DNA of 64,000 nucleotides from Rotaria socialis (Eukaryota; Rotifera; Eurotatoria; Philodinida; Philodinidae), in NCBI GenBank assembly GCA_905331475.1, contig CAJNYU010000030.1:578944-642943 (forward strand), read 5' to 3'. The position numbers and the translations under genes were made by a program. Numbering within the stretch: position 1 is the stretch's first letter; the number at the start of each line of letters is the position of its first letter. Of this stretch, positions 24,621-35,753 are shown piece by piece. The notes under the pieces are model-generated. The model was not told where the DNA came from. It ran no database searches and worked only from the letters and a program-made list of their open reading frames with translations.

Positions 24621-26782
24621 TTAAAAAGTTGTTTGACCCATACTATCGTCATTTTCAATTGTTGTTTCTACTTGATTTGAAAACGAAGGATTATCATATA
24701 TAAGAGGTGTTGCATGGTTTGATCGAGGCGTATTAGTATTGTTAAGTGGAAGAAGAGCAGTAGTCGATTTTGAATTGTGTATATTAGTATCATCATCAGA
24801 CATCGTCTTATTGTCAAGTGCATCTAGTTCTTTACGTGATAAATGATTCACAACAGCACAACCAATAGAATCACCAAATACATTGATAGCAGTACGAAAT
24901 CGATCACTGAAAGCAAACAAACAGAAAAATTTATTTATTAATAAAACTATAAATATCAGCATAACGACAAGTTTTCTTTTAAACTTACAGAAGCCAATCA
25001 ACAGCAAAAATAGTTCTAACTTCTTCAGGTGGTAAACCAAGAGCATTAAGAACAAGAACCAAAGTTACTAGGCCAGCCTGTGGAATACTTGCAGCACCTA
25101 TTGATGCTAATGTCGATGTAAAACTAAAGAATCACAACATGAGTATTTATAAGCTTTCAATTAATTTCTATTTACGTCGTTACAATAACTTTGGCAGCAG
25201 TCAATGGAACATGATTAAGTTGCGCTATATAAATAGCTGCAACTGCTTCATATAATGCTGTTCCATCCATATTAACTGTAGCTCCAAGAGGCAAAACAAA
25301 GCGTGATACTCTTGGATCAATACGATTTTTTTCTTCAACACATCGATATGTTACAGGTAATGTTGCTGATGAACTAGCCGTACCAAAAGCAGTTACTAGT
25401 GCTTGACTCATTCCACGAATATATTTAAAAACATTCATACGTGTTACAATAAAAAGAATTAAAGGTAAAATAATGAATCCATGTATAAATAAACCAGCTA
25501 AAACAGTTGCCATATAAAGACCTAATGAACCAACAAAATCATTTAAACTGTCCATTGTAAGTATTTTAGAAACAATGAGAAAAAAAATACCAATAGGACT
25601 AAATAACATTGCAATGCGAACAAGTTGCATTACAACTTCTAGCATTGCTTCAAAAAATTGTTTTAATATAGTCGCTTTTTCTTTCAATCGACTTATAATA
25701 ATACCAAATAGAATACAAAATAAAAGCAAACCAAGAACATTAATGCCATCTCTTTTTTCTAATTTTGCATCATAGATAGTTCTATTATATGCTAAATTTA
25801 TAGATATATACACACAATTATGTATACTGATATTATATTATATAATCACAAATAAAATCTTACTTGCATTATTTGCATCTATTCCAATTGTTTTATTGAC
25901 TGTAAGTTTAGTACCAAGCTATTAAATAAAACGAATGTATTTGATTATCTGATTATCTGATTATCTGATTATCTGATTGCTTTTGTTAAATACATACTGT
26001 TTGAAATGCAGCTTGTACAATATTATCAGGAAATAAATTTCTTAAACGTCAAATTTGATAAAATAAATAAGGTTCATATTTTTACTTGAAATTTTACCTG
26101 ATTAAATCCAGAATAGTATCAATAGTTCGACCCTCAGCTGATTTTGATTCTGCTTTGAATGCTTCTTTGGCACCACCACGTTTTCCAGGTTGTATGGTTA
26201 ATACAAGAATTATGCCGACAATAGCTGCAATAATAGTTGTACCAAAATAATAAACCAATGCTCGTAAACCCATTTTTCCAGATGATTGGGCATCTAGTTG
26301 AGCTAATGATGAAATAATACTTGAAACAATCAATGGAAGTATGAGCAATTTAAGTATATTAATAAAAATAGTGCCCGGAAATTCAATGTAGGCTATATCT
26401 TCTTTAGTAAGACGACATCCATTTATATATTGTTCTATAAAAAAAAAAATATTTGAAGAACCACCAATTGAAAGAATTTATCGTGTTTTTTACCTGTTTC
26501 ACATTTAAGACCTCGAAGACCTAATCCAATGCCAACACCAATTATTACTGAAGCAATAGTTGTCATAAGTAGAGCTTGTTCTTTAAGACTTTCTTTTGAA
26601 CAACACCGCTGGTGAACATTACTGTTGAAAGTACTTGTCCTATGTGTTGATAATGGTACCTCGACAATGTGATGTGATGTTCTATCAGAAAATGAGACTG
26701 CATTCGAACCGTTTTCGTTTTTTATTTCTGATGTAGCAAGTGGTGTTACAGTTCGGACCGTTTTTTTCTTGAAGAAATTCAT
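24621..26782 (-). CDS. SLC1-family excitatory amino acid transporter (EAAT-like)
   Basis: Sodium-coupled plasma-membrane transporter for acidic amino acids. Seven exons: 26782-26494, 26434-26098, 26040-25998, 25918-25864, 25791-25176, 25123-24989 and 24906-24621. They total 1761 nt, giving 586 residues. Marks in order: TM1 ([17 protein letters not shown]), [19 protein letters not shown] (TM2), [14 protein letters not shown] (TM3), hairpin 1 with ASSSATLP near residue 380, [18 protein letters not shown] (TM7), hairpin 2 [10 protein letters not shown], and TM8 [17 protein letters not shown]. The Asp and Arg of DRFRT, which in EAATs bind the substrate amino group and side-chain carboxylate, are both present, which favours glutamate/aspartate over neutral substrates. 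Hairpin 2 has Ser where most EAATs have Gly. The C tail is long and Asn/Thr-rich. Intact. Confidence 0.94.
25942..25978. repeat. 8-bp tandem repeat in an SLC1 intron
   Basis: The unit TGATTATC repeats about 4.5 times without interruption, inside the 79-bp intron between exons 3 and 4 of the transporter gene. Confidence 0.9.
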
Positions 26783-28135
26783 GAACTTTTAAGAAATTTA
26801 ATATACAAAAGATTGTATAAGGTTTACATCAAACTTACTTTATTATTTAAAAGAAAAAAAGGATATGTGAAACTTTCGTATAGATTAAGAAGTGTGCACT
26901 TTATGAATAACGACTGAGTAATGATGCCTATGAGAATAGAAGAATAGATTAAGACTACATAGAAAAAGAGAAAAGAAAAAGAAGACATACCTATTTCTAC
27001 AACAGTTCTTCTTGACAAGAAAAATACTAGCAAAACAAAAGTTAAAACAATCTTCTACATGTGCATGTGATGATCCATTGACTAATTCAGAAAAGAAGAT
27101 ACAAGATCACGTCTAGAAAATTCGTGGAATATGAAATGTTTTTTTAAATTAGATAAATAAAAAGAAGATTTTATCTCTCATGTGTCGTATTAAAAATGCT
27201 GACCTGATATTTATTGTTTTTATTCTTTGTCTATTCGAAAGAGCATCATTTTATCTCAATGATGAAAACATGAGTGTGATCATGATTTTTTCATTATTTC
27301 ATAAGGATCATTTTGTTTTGCTGTTTTAGTCCGTCTAATCCTGACAACTACATAATATACAAATCCGAACGAACGTATGAAATGTCATTGATGTGAAATT
27401 TCAAAATATAAGCTCTAATCAAGTCATCTGTTCGTTACAGTTGATTTAACTGTTAATGCGCCAATCCAATTCTAGTTCGATGAATTTGATAAAATAAAAA
27501 ATAAAAGCATATATGCATAGCTATGTGTATGATCAGTATATGAACAAGAATGATGTCGCTCAAACGTACTAGAGATTTTGAAATGTATCAATTGATTTGT
27601 TAAATACTGTAGTAGAAATCGCGCATTTCTGAAATAGTCACAAGTACATGAACAAAAATTAAACCAAACTCACTGTTAGAAAATTATACTAATATATTTT
27701 ATGTATAATTTTTCACTAGTACAGACAGAAAAAAAAAGTATCTTTGACCTCTTTTCGATAAAAATAATGACTACAATAAAAATTGAAGGCACGGTTTAAA
27801 AATAAGATCACCCAACGGAGAGAACATTATTTAAAAAAAAAGAAAAAGATACTATCATCAAGTTTTTCATGGTACATCTCTAGTGAACGAACAAAAATTA
27901 CTATTACTACTGTGCGTTGAGCTTACAAGACGAGTGTATGTTATTGTTATGAAATTTATATGAGTTTATTGCATTTTATATTTTAGGGATAGAATCTTTT
28001 GTGGAACGAGTACGATTCGATGCCAATAGATTATTGAAAGCTCAGTAATAAACATTTTATTTACAACATGAAATATTGTGTAGACTTTTCTCATAGACCT
28101 TTCACACACAACTATTAAAGTTTCTTTTCTTTTTT
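26783..28135. other. Intergenic, 5' of the transporter
   Basis: AT-rich sequence with no coding frame worth reporting. A hydrophobic 69-codon minus frame (26824-27033) has no supporting structure. Confidence 0.5.
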
Positions 28136-28617
28136 GTGTACTCAAAAAGTGAGTACACTCTAGAATCGGTCAGTGTGTTCGGCCGACCGTAGGCACGATA
28201 ACTTTCGAAAGGAGAATCAGACCGAAATGAAATTTTCCACCCAGCTCAATTTCATGAATATCTCGGTCGAGTTCGAAGATGAGAAGGATCCCTCAAGAAA
28301 TGGTTGATTCATCGAAAAAATTGTCATTTTTGACCAGGCCATCCCTGAGGAGGATTACAGGGATTTTTTTTCAAAAAACAAATTTTTCTCAGAATTATTC
28401 ACAACATATATAAATCGACTCAGTTTTTAACGCTGATTCCGAATCTGATATTAGTTTTGAACTAAACCGTAGCTTTCTAACGAAACATCACCTGAAAAAC
28501 GTCTCAAAATGCACAAAAACTGCATCCAGAAATCAAATTGGCTAGTTTCTCATGATAATTTTGGTGTTCAGACATTCTAGAATGACTCATATGTCCCATG
28601 TACTTTTTGCAGTACAC
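28136..28617. mobile_element. Inverted-repeat element (MITE-like), 482 bp
   Basis: The left end GTGTACTCAAAAAGTGAGTA and the right end (read inverted from 28617) GTGTACTGCAAAAAGTACAT share about 16 bases. An inverted TCTAGAAT follows inside both ends (about 28160 and 28575). The interior is richer in GC than its surroundings (for example GTTCGGCCGACCGTAGGC near 28177) and has no open frame. A non-autonomous DNA transposon is the best reading. No target duplication is obvious. Confidence 0.5.
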
Positions 28618-28943
28618 ATAAATCTCGGATGAAATCCGAAGTTTCCACATTTATTTAAAGTTTCGTTAGAATTTTGAAAAGATTCCATGTTGAAATTCTT
28701 ATTTGTATTCATTATAAAAACTATCGTTGCGTTTAGTTTTAGTTTTAGCATTGAAGCAATGAGAAAGTAAAGCCTGTACACACTACTCATCTGTCATAGT
28801 CATAGATGGGAGATTATGATGATGATCCTCTCCACTTAGAAAGTCTAAAGTTAGTTATTGTTACTGCATAATAATTCATTTTGGATTACTCAAATAATTT
28901 AAAAAATTCATTTTATTTATAAATAAAAAGAAAAGAAAGAAAA

Positions 28944-29700
28944 TTAATTCTTAAGTTTCGACATATCAGGTTTGAGTCTTGAATTTTGTCCTCCAACATG
29001 TTCGTCCCATCCTTTTCGACACGTACGAATAATCCATTGATGTTCATCATCATCTATTTTCAATGCAAAAATTTAATGTATATAAAAGAGACACAAAACA
29101 AACTGAATTTTATTTCTTACCAGCATTTCTCACGAATTCTCCATTATAATTTGTAACAATGCGAGATGTTGGATTATAAATTCCATCACCTACATCGTAG
29201 CAATCAAGAGGAATTACTTGAGATGGTTCGTTATCTTTTAATTGAGATCGTCCAGCTGGCTTTAAATCATGAAGAGTTTCAGTATAGAAACGTCTATCAT
29301 AACCATCACAGTATTTCCAATCGTTAGCATCGAATGTTAGACCATCTGGAAATGTATATTGACCCTAGAGAAGAAAAATATTTCAAAATATTTGAATGAC
29401 GAAAAAAACACAGAATTCCTACTTGTTGTGCTACACCTTTTTCCCAAATAGCTTCATACTTCGCACCATTACTATAATGAAGTATACCGTGTCCATGAAA
29501 TTCGCCATCCTTAAAGTCGCCTAGGTAAGTAGTACCAGATGGAAACGTAAATTTAGCATTTCCCTCAAGTCTAAATTTACAGGTAAAATATTCATTGAGA
29601 AATCTTCATCTTTAATTTTCTACCTTTCATTTCGAATCTCTCCGTCATAATTACTGCTTGTCCAATAGGTTTTGTTGATATGTCCAGTTGATGTTGTCAT
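28944..29700 (-). CDS. MORN5: MORN repeat-containing protein 5
   Basis: Sperm-flagellum and cilium-associated MORN protein in other animals. Four exons, 29700-29624, 29570-29423, 29364-29121 and 29053-28944, sum to 579 nt (192 residues). Tandem MORN units are visible: [25 protein letters not shown] and [10 protein letters not shown], with [10 protein letters not shown] following. The diagnostic MORN5 block [14 protein letters not shown]...LKPAGRSQL and the C-terminal [18 protein letters not shown] are both present. It runs about 30 residues past the human C terminus. The start lies 217 bp from the ATG of the divergent MINDY pseudogene, so they share an upstream region. The gene is intact. Confidence 0.93.
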
Positions 29701-29917
29701 TATGAAATAAAATAATATTTCAAACAAACTTCATCGTCATCTTCATAGTTTCACCCTTAACAACAGACTCTGATTTCATAGATGTCGTCATTCCGTGATT
29801 ATAAATATAATGACTCATAGAAAAGTAGGACGCAACCGTGCTTCTTCAAGCTGTTGTTATTTATTTCATATTCCCTTCCACCATTGATGTCGTTATGGTT
29901 GTGATCAATTTTTGAAA

Positions 29918-32298
29918 ATGTCCTACAATAGAGAATTATCCGACCGTTTTATCGATGATCAAAACAAACCCTATGAAAGTCGGATTCGTTCGAATTCATA
30001 TGATCAAGCGATGTTCGATAAAGAATCAATAGTGAAAAATCCATCCACAATAAGGCGAATAAATGATAATCTTTATTTAATTAAATGGATCGAATTTAAT
30101 CACCAACGAACACCTATTCTTCTACAAAATCTCAATGGACCTTGTCCACTTATTGCCATTGCAAATATTTTACTTTTGAGAAACAGAGTAATTAAAATTC
30201 CTTTAGCGTTTCTATTTTATTTATTACAATAATTAGAAGAATTATGTTTACGTAATATAGATTCATCTGAATTCAAATGCAGGTGAAATCAGCACCGAAC
30301 GACTCATAGCAATAATTGCTGAATATATGCTTCAAATCGATACAACAGTGAATAATTATTGAAGAAAAAACATATCGTTTTCTGATTTTGAATTTGTATT
30401 AAGAAATTTTCCGCTGAAGATCATGTTATTTATGAGCATAATGTTGAAGATGCACTTGCGGTTCTTCCTAAGCTTCAAACAGGAATAGATGTTAATGTTA
30501 AATTTAATGGGTAAATAGAAAATTTGGCATTTTGAATAAGATCTATTCTCATGTATTTCCAATTCAGTGTTGATAAATTTGAATATACGCGAGAATGTAT
30601 TATTTTTGATTTACTGGGTATACAATTATTCCATGGGTGGATTATTGATCCACAAAACTATGAGTTACAAAAGATTATTAATTCTAATGGATCGAGTTAT
30701 AATCAGTTAGTTGAAAAAATGCTTCGACAAAAACAATCCACTAACGAAAAGCTTGCACGAGAAAGTAAAATGATTCAGTCTTCTTTTTTATCACAATGTA
30801 AAAATATTCCAAATGATTTTTAAGGCTTCCTAATTGAAGAATTTCTTGAAGAAAGCCGTTCACAATTAACGTATTATGGTTTATTAAAATTAAATGAAAC
30901 AATGCGTAATAATCAATTAGCTGTTTTATTTCGAAATAATCATTTCAGTACAATATGGAAAAATAATGTACGCATTTTTCTAATGAAGATATGATGATAG
31001 AGCTGCATTTTTTTCATTATATAGAGAATTCTTAGAATACTTTTCGTCAAATTGACGATTATGTCTTTGTTTATATTCTAATGAAATTGATTCAAAAAAA
31101 TGATTGAATTTCAACTAATACTTTCTGACGCAATTTCTAAATTGGAATCTAACGATAGATGTTTTGACTTAACATTTAACTAATATCAGTTTGATTAACT
31201 CTAGTCTGCGCTACGCCAATACAAGAATGAAAAGCTCATTTCTAGGGTGAGATAAAGTTTCTAGAAAAGCAATTATGAATTCTAAGAAAGCTTTAACGTA
31301 TCAAACAATATCAATGAAGTGTTAAATCAACTAATATGTTTGCCTTTCAGTCCCCATCTAGCATGTGGATGATATTTATATTTGATGTAGCTCATAGAAT
31401 TTGTAGGTTTACAAATCTTAAAAATTTTATATGAGAAATTATATTCAAAAAGAATATAGGCGACTAAAATTGCAGCTTGTGTTGCACTAGATTAATGTTT
31501 TATTGAACAACTTTTTGTATCTGATTTCGTTTATCTTAGTTTTACGTGCTGATTTATCATAGTATTATCTGCTTTGATACACATAACTGTAGTAACGTGA
31601 CTATATGTTATAGATTTTAGAAATCTGCAACAATCTAAAGTATCATATCGAAATGAAATGTGATCCTCGTGCTAGTATCAAAGATTAGATGCCAATAAAG
31701 CCTATAGCAATTGACTTTCTTTCATAAGATCATAAAAATCCTTATATGTGTATTCAGAGTGAGAGAAAAACCCAAATTTTGACACGTATTACAAAGATCT
31801 TTCAACTATAGATCATGCATTGATTTTTTTTGATTTATTTTATTAACTAAATATTCTGTTTTCATTTTTGTTTCATTTAATTTTCAGACACAATTACTTC
31901 TACTTGTTTCTGATCAAGGCTTCTTAAATCAATCATCTATTGTTTTTGAAACATTGAGTAATATTGATAATAATAGTTCATTTACTGATGGTTATGGTGA
32001 AAAATGGCAAAAACCAGTACCAGTGAATGAAGCTCAAGAGTTTGTTTGAACTATAATAGAAAAAAATTCTTTGTTCGAATTTGATTTATTTAGCCGCGAT
32101 CTGGCTATAGCCATGCAAAATCAAGAACACATTCGGTATCAAGAAGCACAATTACGACAACAACAGCAACAGCAACAGCAACAACGACAGCCTAATCGAG
32201 AACATTATTACGAAGATGGTTCGAAAAAACGTAAAAAGAAACACAGCCAGTACACGAATGATGAAGACGATGGAAATTGTGGCTGTGCTTTATTATAG
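29918..32298 (+). pseudogene. MINDY-type (FAM63) deubiquitinase, decayed
   Basis: MINDY1/2 are cysteine proteases that trim K48-linked ubiquitin chains. The conserved segments are easy to read: KWIEFNHQRTPILLQNLNGP with CPL (catalytic Cys, exon from 29918), GEISTERLIAIIAEYMLQ (30290), VEDALAVLPKLQTGIDVNV (30440), EYTRECIIFDLL (30585), LAVLFRNNHFSTIW with the catalytic His (30910) and LLLLVSDQGFLNQSS (31895), then a polyglutamine tract and a C-terminal CALL, a prenylation-type CAAX end. But the frame is broken: no valid splice joins RNRVIKIP to GEISTE, TAA interrupts at 30821-30823 and TGA at 32047-32049. About 915 bp of non-coding sequence (30973-31887) sits where neighbours have a 50-bp intron. 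I read it as a recently decayed copy. Confidence 0.8.
30973..31887. other. Long non-coding interval inside the MINDY pseudogene
   Basis: It begins with GTACGC after the WKNN codons and ends in a polypyrimidine AG just before the QLLLLVSDQGF exon, so it may be an expanded intron. No coding frame or terminal repeats were found in it. Confidence 0.45.
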
Positions 32299-32431
32299 TT
32301 TATTTTCTATTTGAGACACAAATTTTCTATTATTTAATTTAATTTTTTTGTATATTTTCTATATGCGATCAAAGAAACACCCAGCTCCAAATCTCATGTA
32401 CAATGAAAATTGATGTATTCATAACTTTTCT

Positions 32432-33503
32432 CTATTTACAAAGCTGTTCAAACTCATTCGGAAACATATAATATGATGATAATGTCGAATTGCGACTGTT
32501 TGCAGTTGGATAAAGATTAAGTGGCGTACTAAATACAGTTGATGCTTCCGTACATCGTGATTTAGCGTCACTTGGTGTACTACTTATTGTTGATATACGA
32601 TTTGGCACACATCGATTATGTTGAATTAATAGTGGTGAAGTAATTGGTTGAGGTAATTCAACAATAGACATTCGTTGCTTTCGACGGTGTCTATTACGAC
32701 GTATTGATATTAAACATTGATAGATCATAATAAAAATGAGTAAAATAATCGCAAGAAATATTCCAATTGTACATATTTGAAAGAGAAACCATTTTTCAGA
32801 GAGAAAACTATCAGATGTACGTAGAACAAAATCATCTGATGATTGATATGAAGTTTGAGATGATAATAATGATAGTTTAGATGGAATACAACAATAACGA
32901 TCAGTTTCTGTACCACAACAAACTCGAGGTAATGAACAATCGAAACCTACAAAATAAATAATGGAAGCATAGATTCTTTTACTTTTTCAAGGAAAAATCG
33001 ACATGATAACATAAGAAAATAAGAACATTCCTTGAATTTGTCCTTCTGTTTATCAGTTACTATCTTGCAGAAATATGTATCTATAATGATACAAAAAACA
33101 AAGAGATCATTAAGATGTGCTACAAGGCGAAGAGAAACAAGCTGAATAATAAAATATCTAATATTGCATACGACACACAGGAAATCTGACTTTCTTGCAA
33201 TAGAAATAAATAGAGAACTAAAAAAATTATTTTTAACTATAAATTATTTTTTCTGTAGATGCAGTCAGTTATATTGTTAATTTAGTTTCATATGCATATG
33301 TTCAATCATAACTACAGTCTACTATCGAGGTTCTTAAAAGTAATCGAAATGAAATTGTCGTAGAAATCTATATTTTTCTTTTTACAAAGTCTTATAATCA
33401 AAATAACTTCTAGTTATCAAAATAGAAGAAAAGTTCAATTTTCAATACCATTATTCCATATTTCATATCGATCAAGAAAACCAGAGCAGGATGTAGTCGT
33501 CAT
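32432..33503 (-). CDS. Shisa-like single-pass membrane protein 2
   Basis: Paralogue of the gene at 23350-24038. Exons 33503-33449 and 32946-32432 total 570 nt, 189 residues. The cysteine block is SCSGFLDRYEIWNNGFDC followed by RVCCGTETDRYCC. The membrane span lies at about 72-96 (ICTIGIFLAIILLIFIMIYQ) and is followed by a basic stop-transfer stretch (RRNRHRRKQRM) and a Ser/Thr-rich tail. The intron falls after the first base of the same Gly codon as in its paralogue. It starts MTTTSC with no signal peptide. The tail contains LPQPITSP, a proline-rich stretch that could bind WW- or SH3-type partners, which is speculation. Confidence 0.75.
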
Positions 33504-34457
33504 ATCATTGATTGATCATCGTTAAGAATGAATATAGTTATATATTGAAGAAGGTTAATCGTAGACGTTATTCGCTTCGTTTTTTCTTATTACTATCAAA
33601 ATGTTCTGTCTGTCGTCAGACAAAAAAGAAGTGGTAGTAGTAAAACGAGTCTGTATTTCTTATTCTATCAAATCAGATAAGTGAAAGGAAAAGAAAAGCA
33701 TCGTTTTCTCTGAAGAGAGAAAAGAATAATTAATCATGTATAGTATAGTGTAGTATAGACGATGATATCGTTCAGTCTCGCGTCTCAACTGAACGAAAGT
33801 CTATTCCATCTGGCAGTATAGATAATTGATGAGCTGGGACACACACACACACATATATATATATATACGGATAGATAGAAGAATCAACGAGTATTTTCAC
33901 TGTTTATAGATTCATCTCTGCAAAATACAGACATGTCAGTTTACATTTTTCAATTAGACAACGACGAAGACCAGGCAACATATTATCGACAAAGACACAA
34001 CTTGTGTTAAGGATCATTAACTTATATTGACAGTTGACTGAAGGAATCGTTTATATACTCTGCATGATCTTCTCATTACGAAATATCCATCGAAGATAAG
34101 AATAACTCAAGTTCGATATCTTTTTGAACATGTTTCTTTATGATAATCTTGATCTTTCTGTTTTCTTTTTGTTATCTCTAGAAACTATCTTGAATATCTT
34201 GTCTATTGATTTTTGCTATGTTTACATAACTATCACGTTTACACATTAGAAGCAACAGAAATAAATTCTGTATTTTCTGGTCTCGCCAGTGTTATCTCAT
34301 TTATATAAATTATCATTACTGTTATTGTTTATTTATTGTACAACATATATCAATCGATGCATATTTAGAAAATGATGTTGCAAACATAATAATTATTATT
34401 ATGAGATGTTTTCTATCATAACGTTAATTAATTCTACAGACAAACATAAAACAATAG
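33504..34457. other. Spacer between shisa-like gene 2 and protease
   Basis: It contains a CA run followed by a TA run (33841-33869). No gene is supported. Confidence 0.5.
33841..33869. repeat. Compound CA/TA microsatellite
   Basis: ACACACACACACAC passes directly into ATATATATATATATA. Confidence 0.9.
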
Positions 34458-35753
34458 TTAAAGATATTTTTTAATAAAATCGAGTTTTGTTAATATCGAT
34501 GAATAAACGCCAGGTTTTATCGTTTCTGCATTAACACCGTGGGATGTAACACCAAATAAATACCAACGATCGTCTGTTTTGTTAAGTACCATTAATGGAC
34601 CACCACTGTCACCTTCTATAAATAGGAAAACATCGATAAAAACAAAAAAAGAATTCAACAGAATCGTGTAAATCCTTTATTTTTCATTTAATTATTGGAA
34701 ACACAAGAAAACAAGACTATAGTATTTAAATTCAAGTCTCGATTTATTTTCAAAAAAGGTTAAACAACTCAATGACTTCTGAGTAATCTGAGAATTAAAA
34801 AAATTCTAAAATGAAATCAAATTTGAAATCATATTTATTCAAAATTGAATTCAAACATCAGAATATGTAATATTTGATTCTAGAAAAAAAGAGTCAGCTA
34901 AAAAGTAAAAGAAATTTCACTGAATCGAATCGAATCAAACCTACCTCTTGAATCAACATTATCATATGTATTTGTAGCACATATTTCATCATCTTCATCG
35001 AATGATGCAAAAATATGTTTACAGTAATTATTTGATTTAATATAAACTAAACCTTGTTTCAAATGAAATGAACCAAATACATTTAATTCACCCGTTCGAT
35101 ATTTTCCACCCCAGCCTGCAATCAAAGCTATTGTATCATCTTGTAATTTTTGATCGTTCTCATTGGGCAAACAAATTGAATTGATCATATCAGAACGTTT
35201 TAATTTCTTTTTTAGTTTTATGATTGCTAAATCATAATCACAGCATAATACATAATTGGGATGAAGAATTACGTGAGAAACAGCATAATAATTAAATAAA
35301 TTAAGACGACCAAATAAAGTTGAAGCACCAGCAATAACAGTTAGAAACTTTGGTTCGTCAACAATACAATGTGCAGCTACCAAAAACAAACAGGAAATTT
35401 TTGTTTTGTTGACAATTTTATATGAGTAAAATGTAAAAATATTTACCAGTTAGTATAGTGTTCGGACCAATAATGGTTCCACCACACGATCTTAATGATT
35501 TATAATTGACAACATTAACTACCCATGGAAACGAATGATCGCTTGCTGATAGACCACCAGTTACACGTGGCGTATCAAATTTAGCTGGTAGAATTGGTCT
35601 TATATCTGATTTACCACAATCAAATACACGTTTGTATTTATTTGAATTAATTTTATTTTTAACTTTATTCTTAAGCCAACTGAAAAAATGATTTTCAACT
35701 GGTTGTATACATAATATGAACCACAGAAAGTATGTAATAGTTAATAATTTCAT
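34458..35753 (-). CDS. Secreted trypsin-like serine protease (S1)
   Basis: Three exons, 35753-35447, 35376-34945 and 34615-34458, sum to 897 nt, 298 residues. The start was set at MKLLTITYFLWFILC because that gives a signal peptide; the upstream open codons have no ATG. A basic propeptide follows, then activation site R|VTGG. The triad is His105 in AAHC, Asp151 in YDLAIIKL and Ser250 in GDSGGP. The residue six before the Ser is Asp (DSREGDSGG), predicting cleavage after Lys/Arg. Two oddities: the Cys normally two before GDSGG (191) is Arg and its partner in the 220 loop (SHGVNAETIKPGVY) is also absent, and Trp215 is His. The other cysteine pairs look kept. Expected to be extracellular or digestive; active unless the lost disulphide matters. 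Confidence 0.9.
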
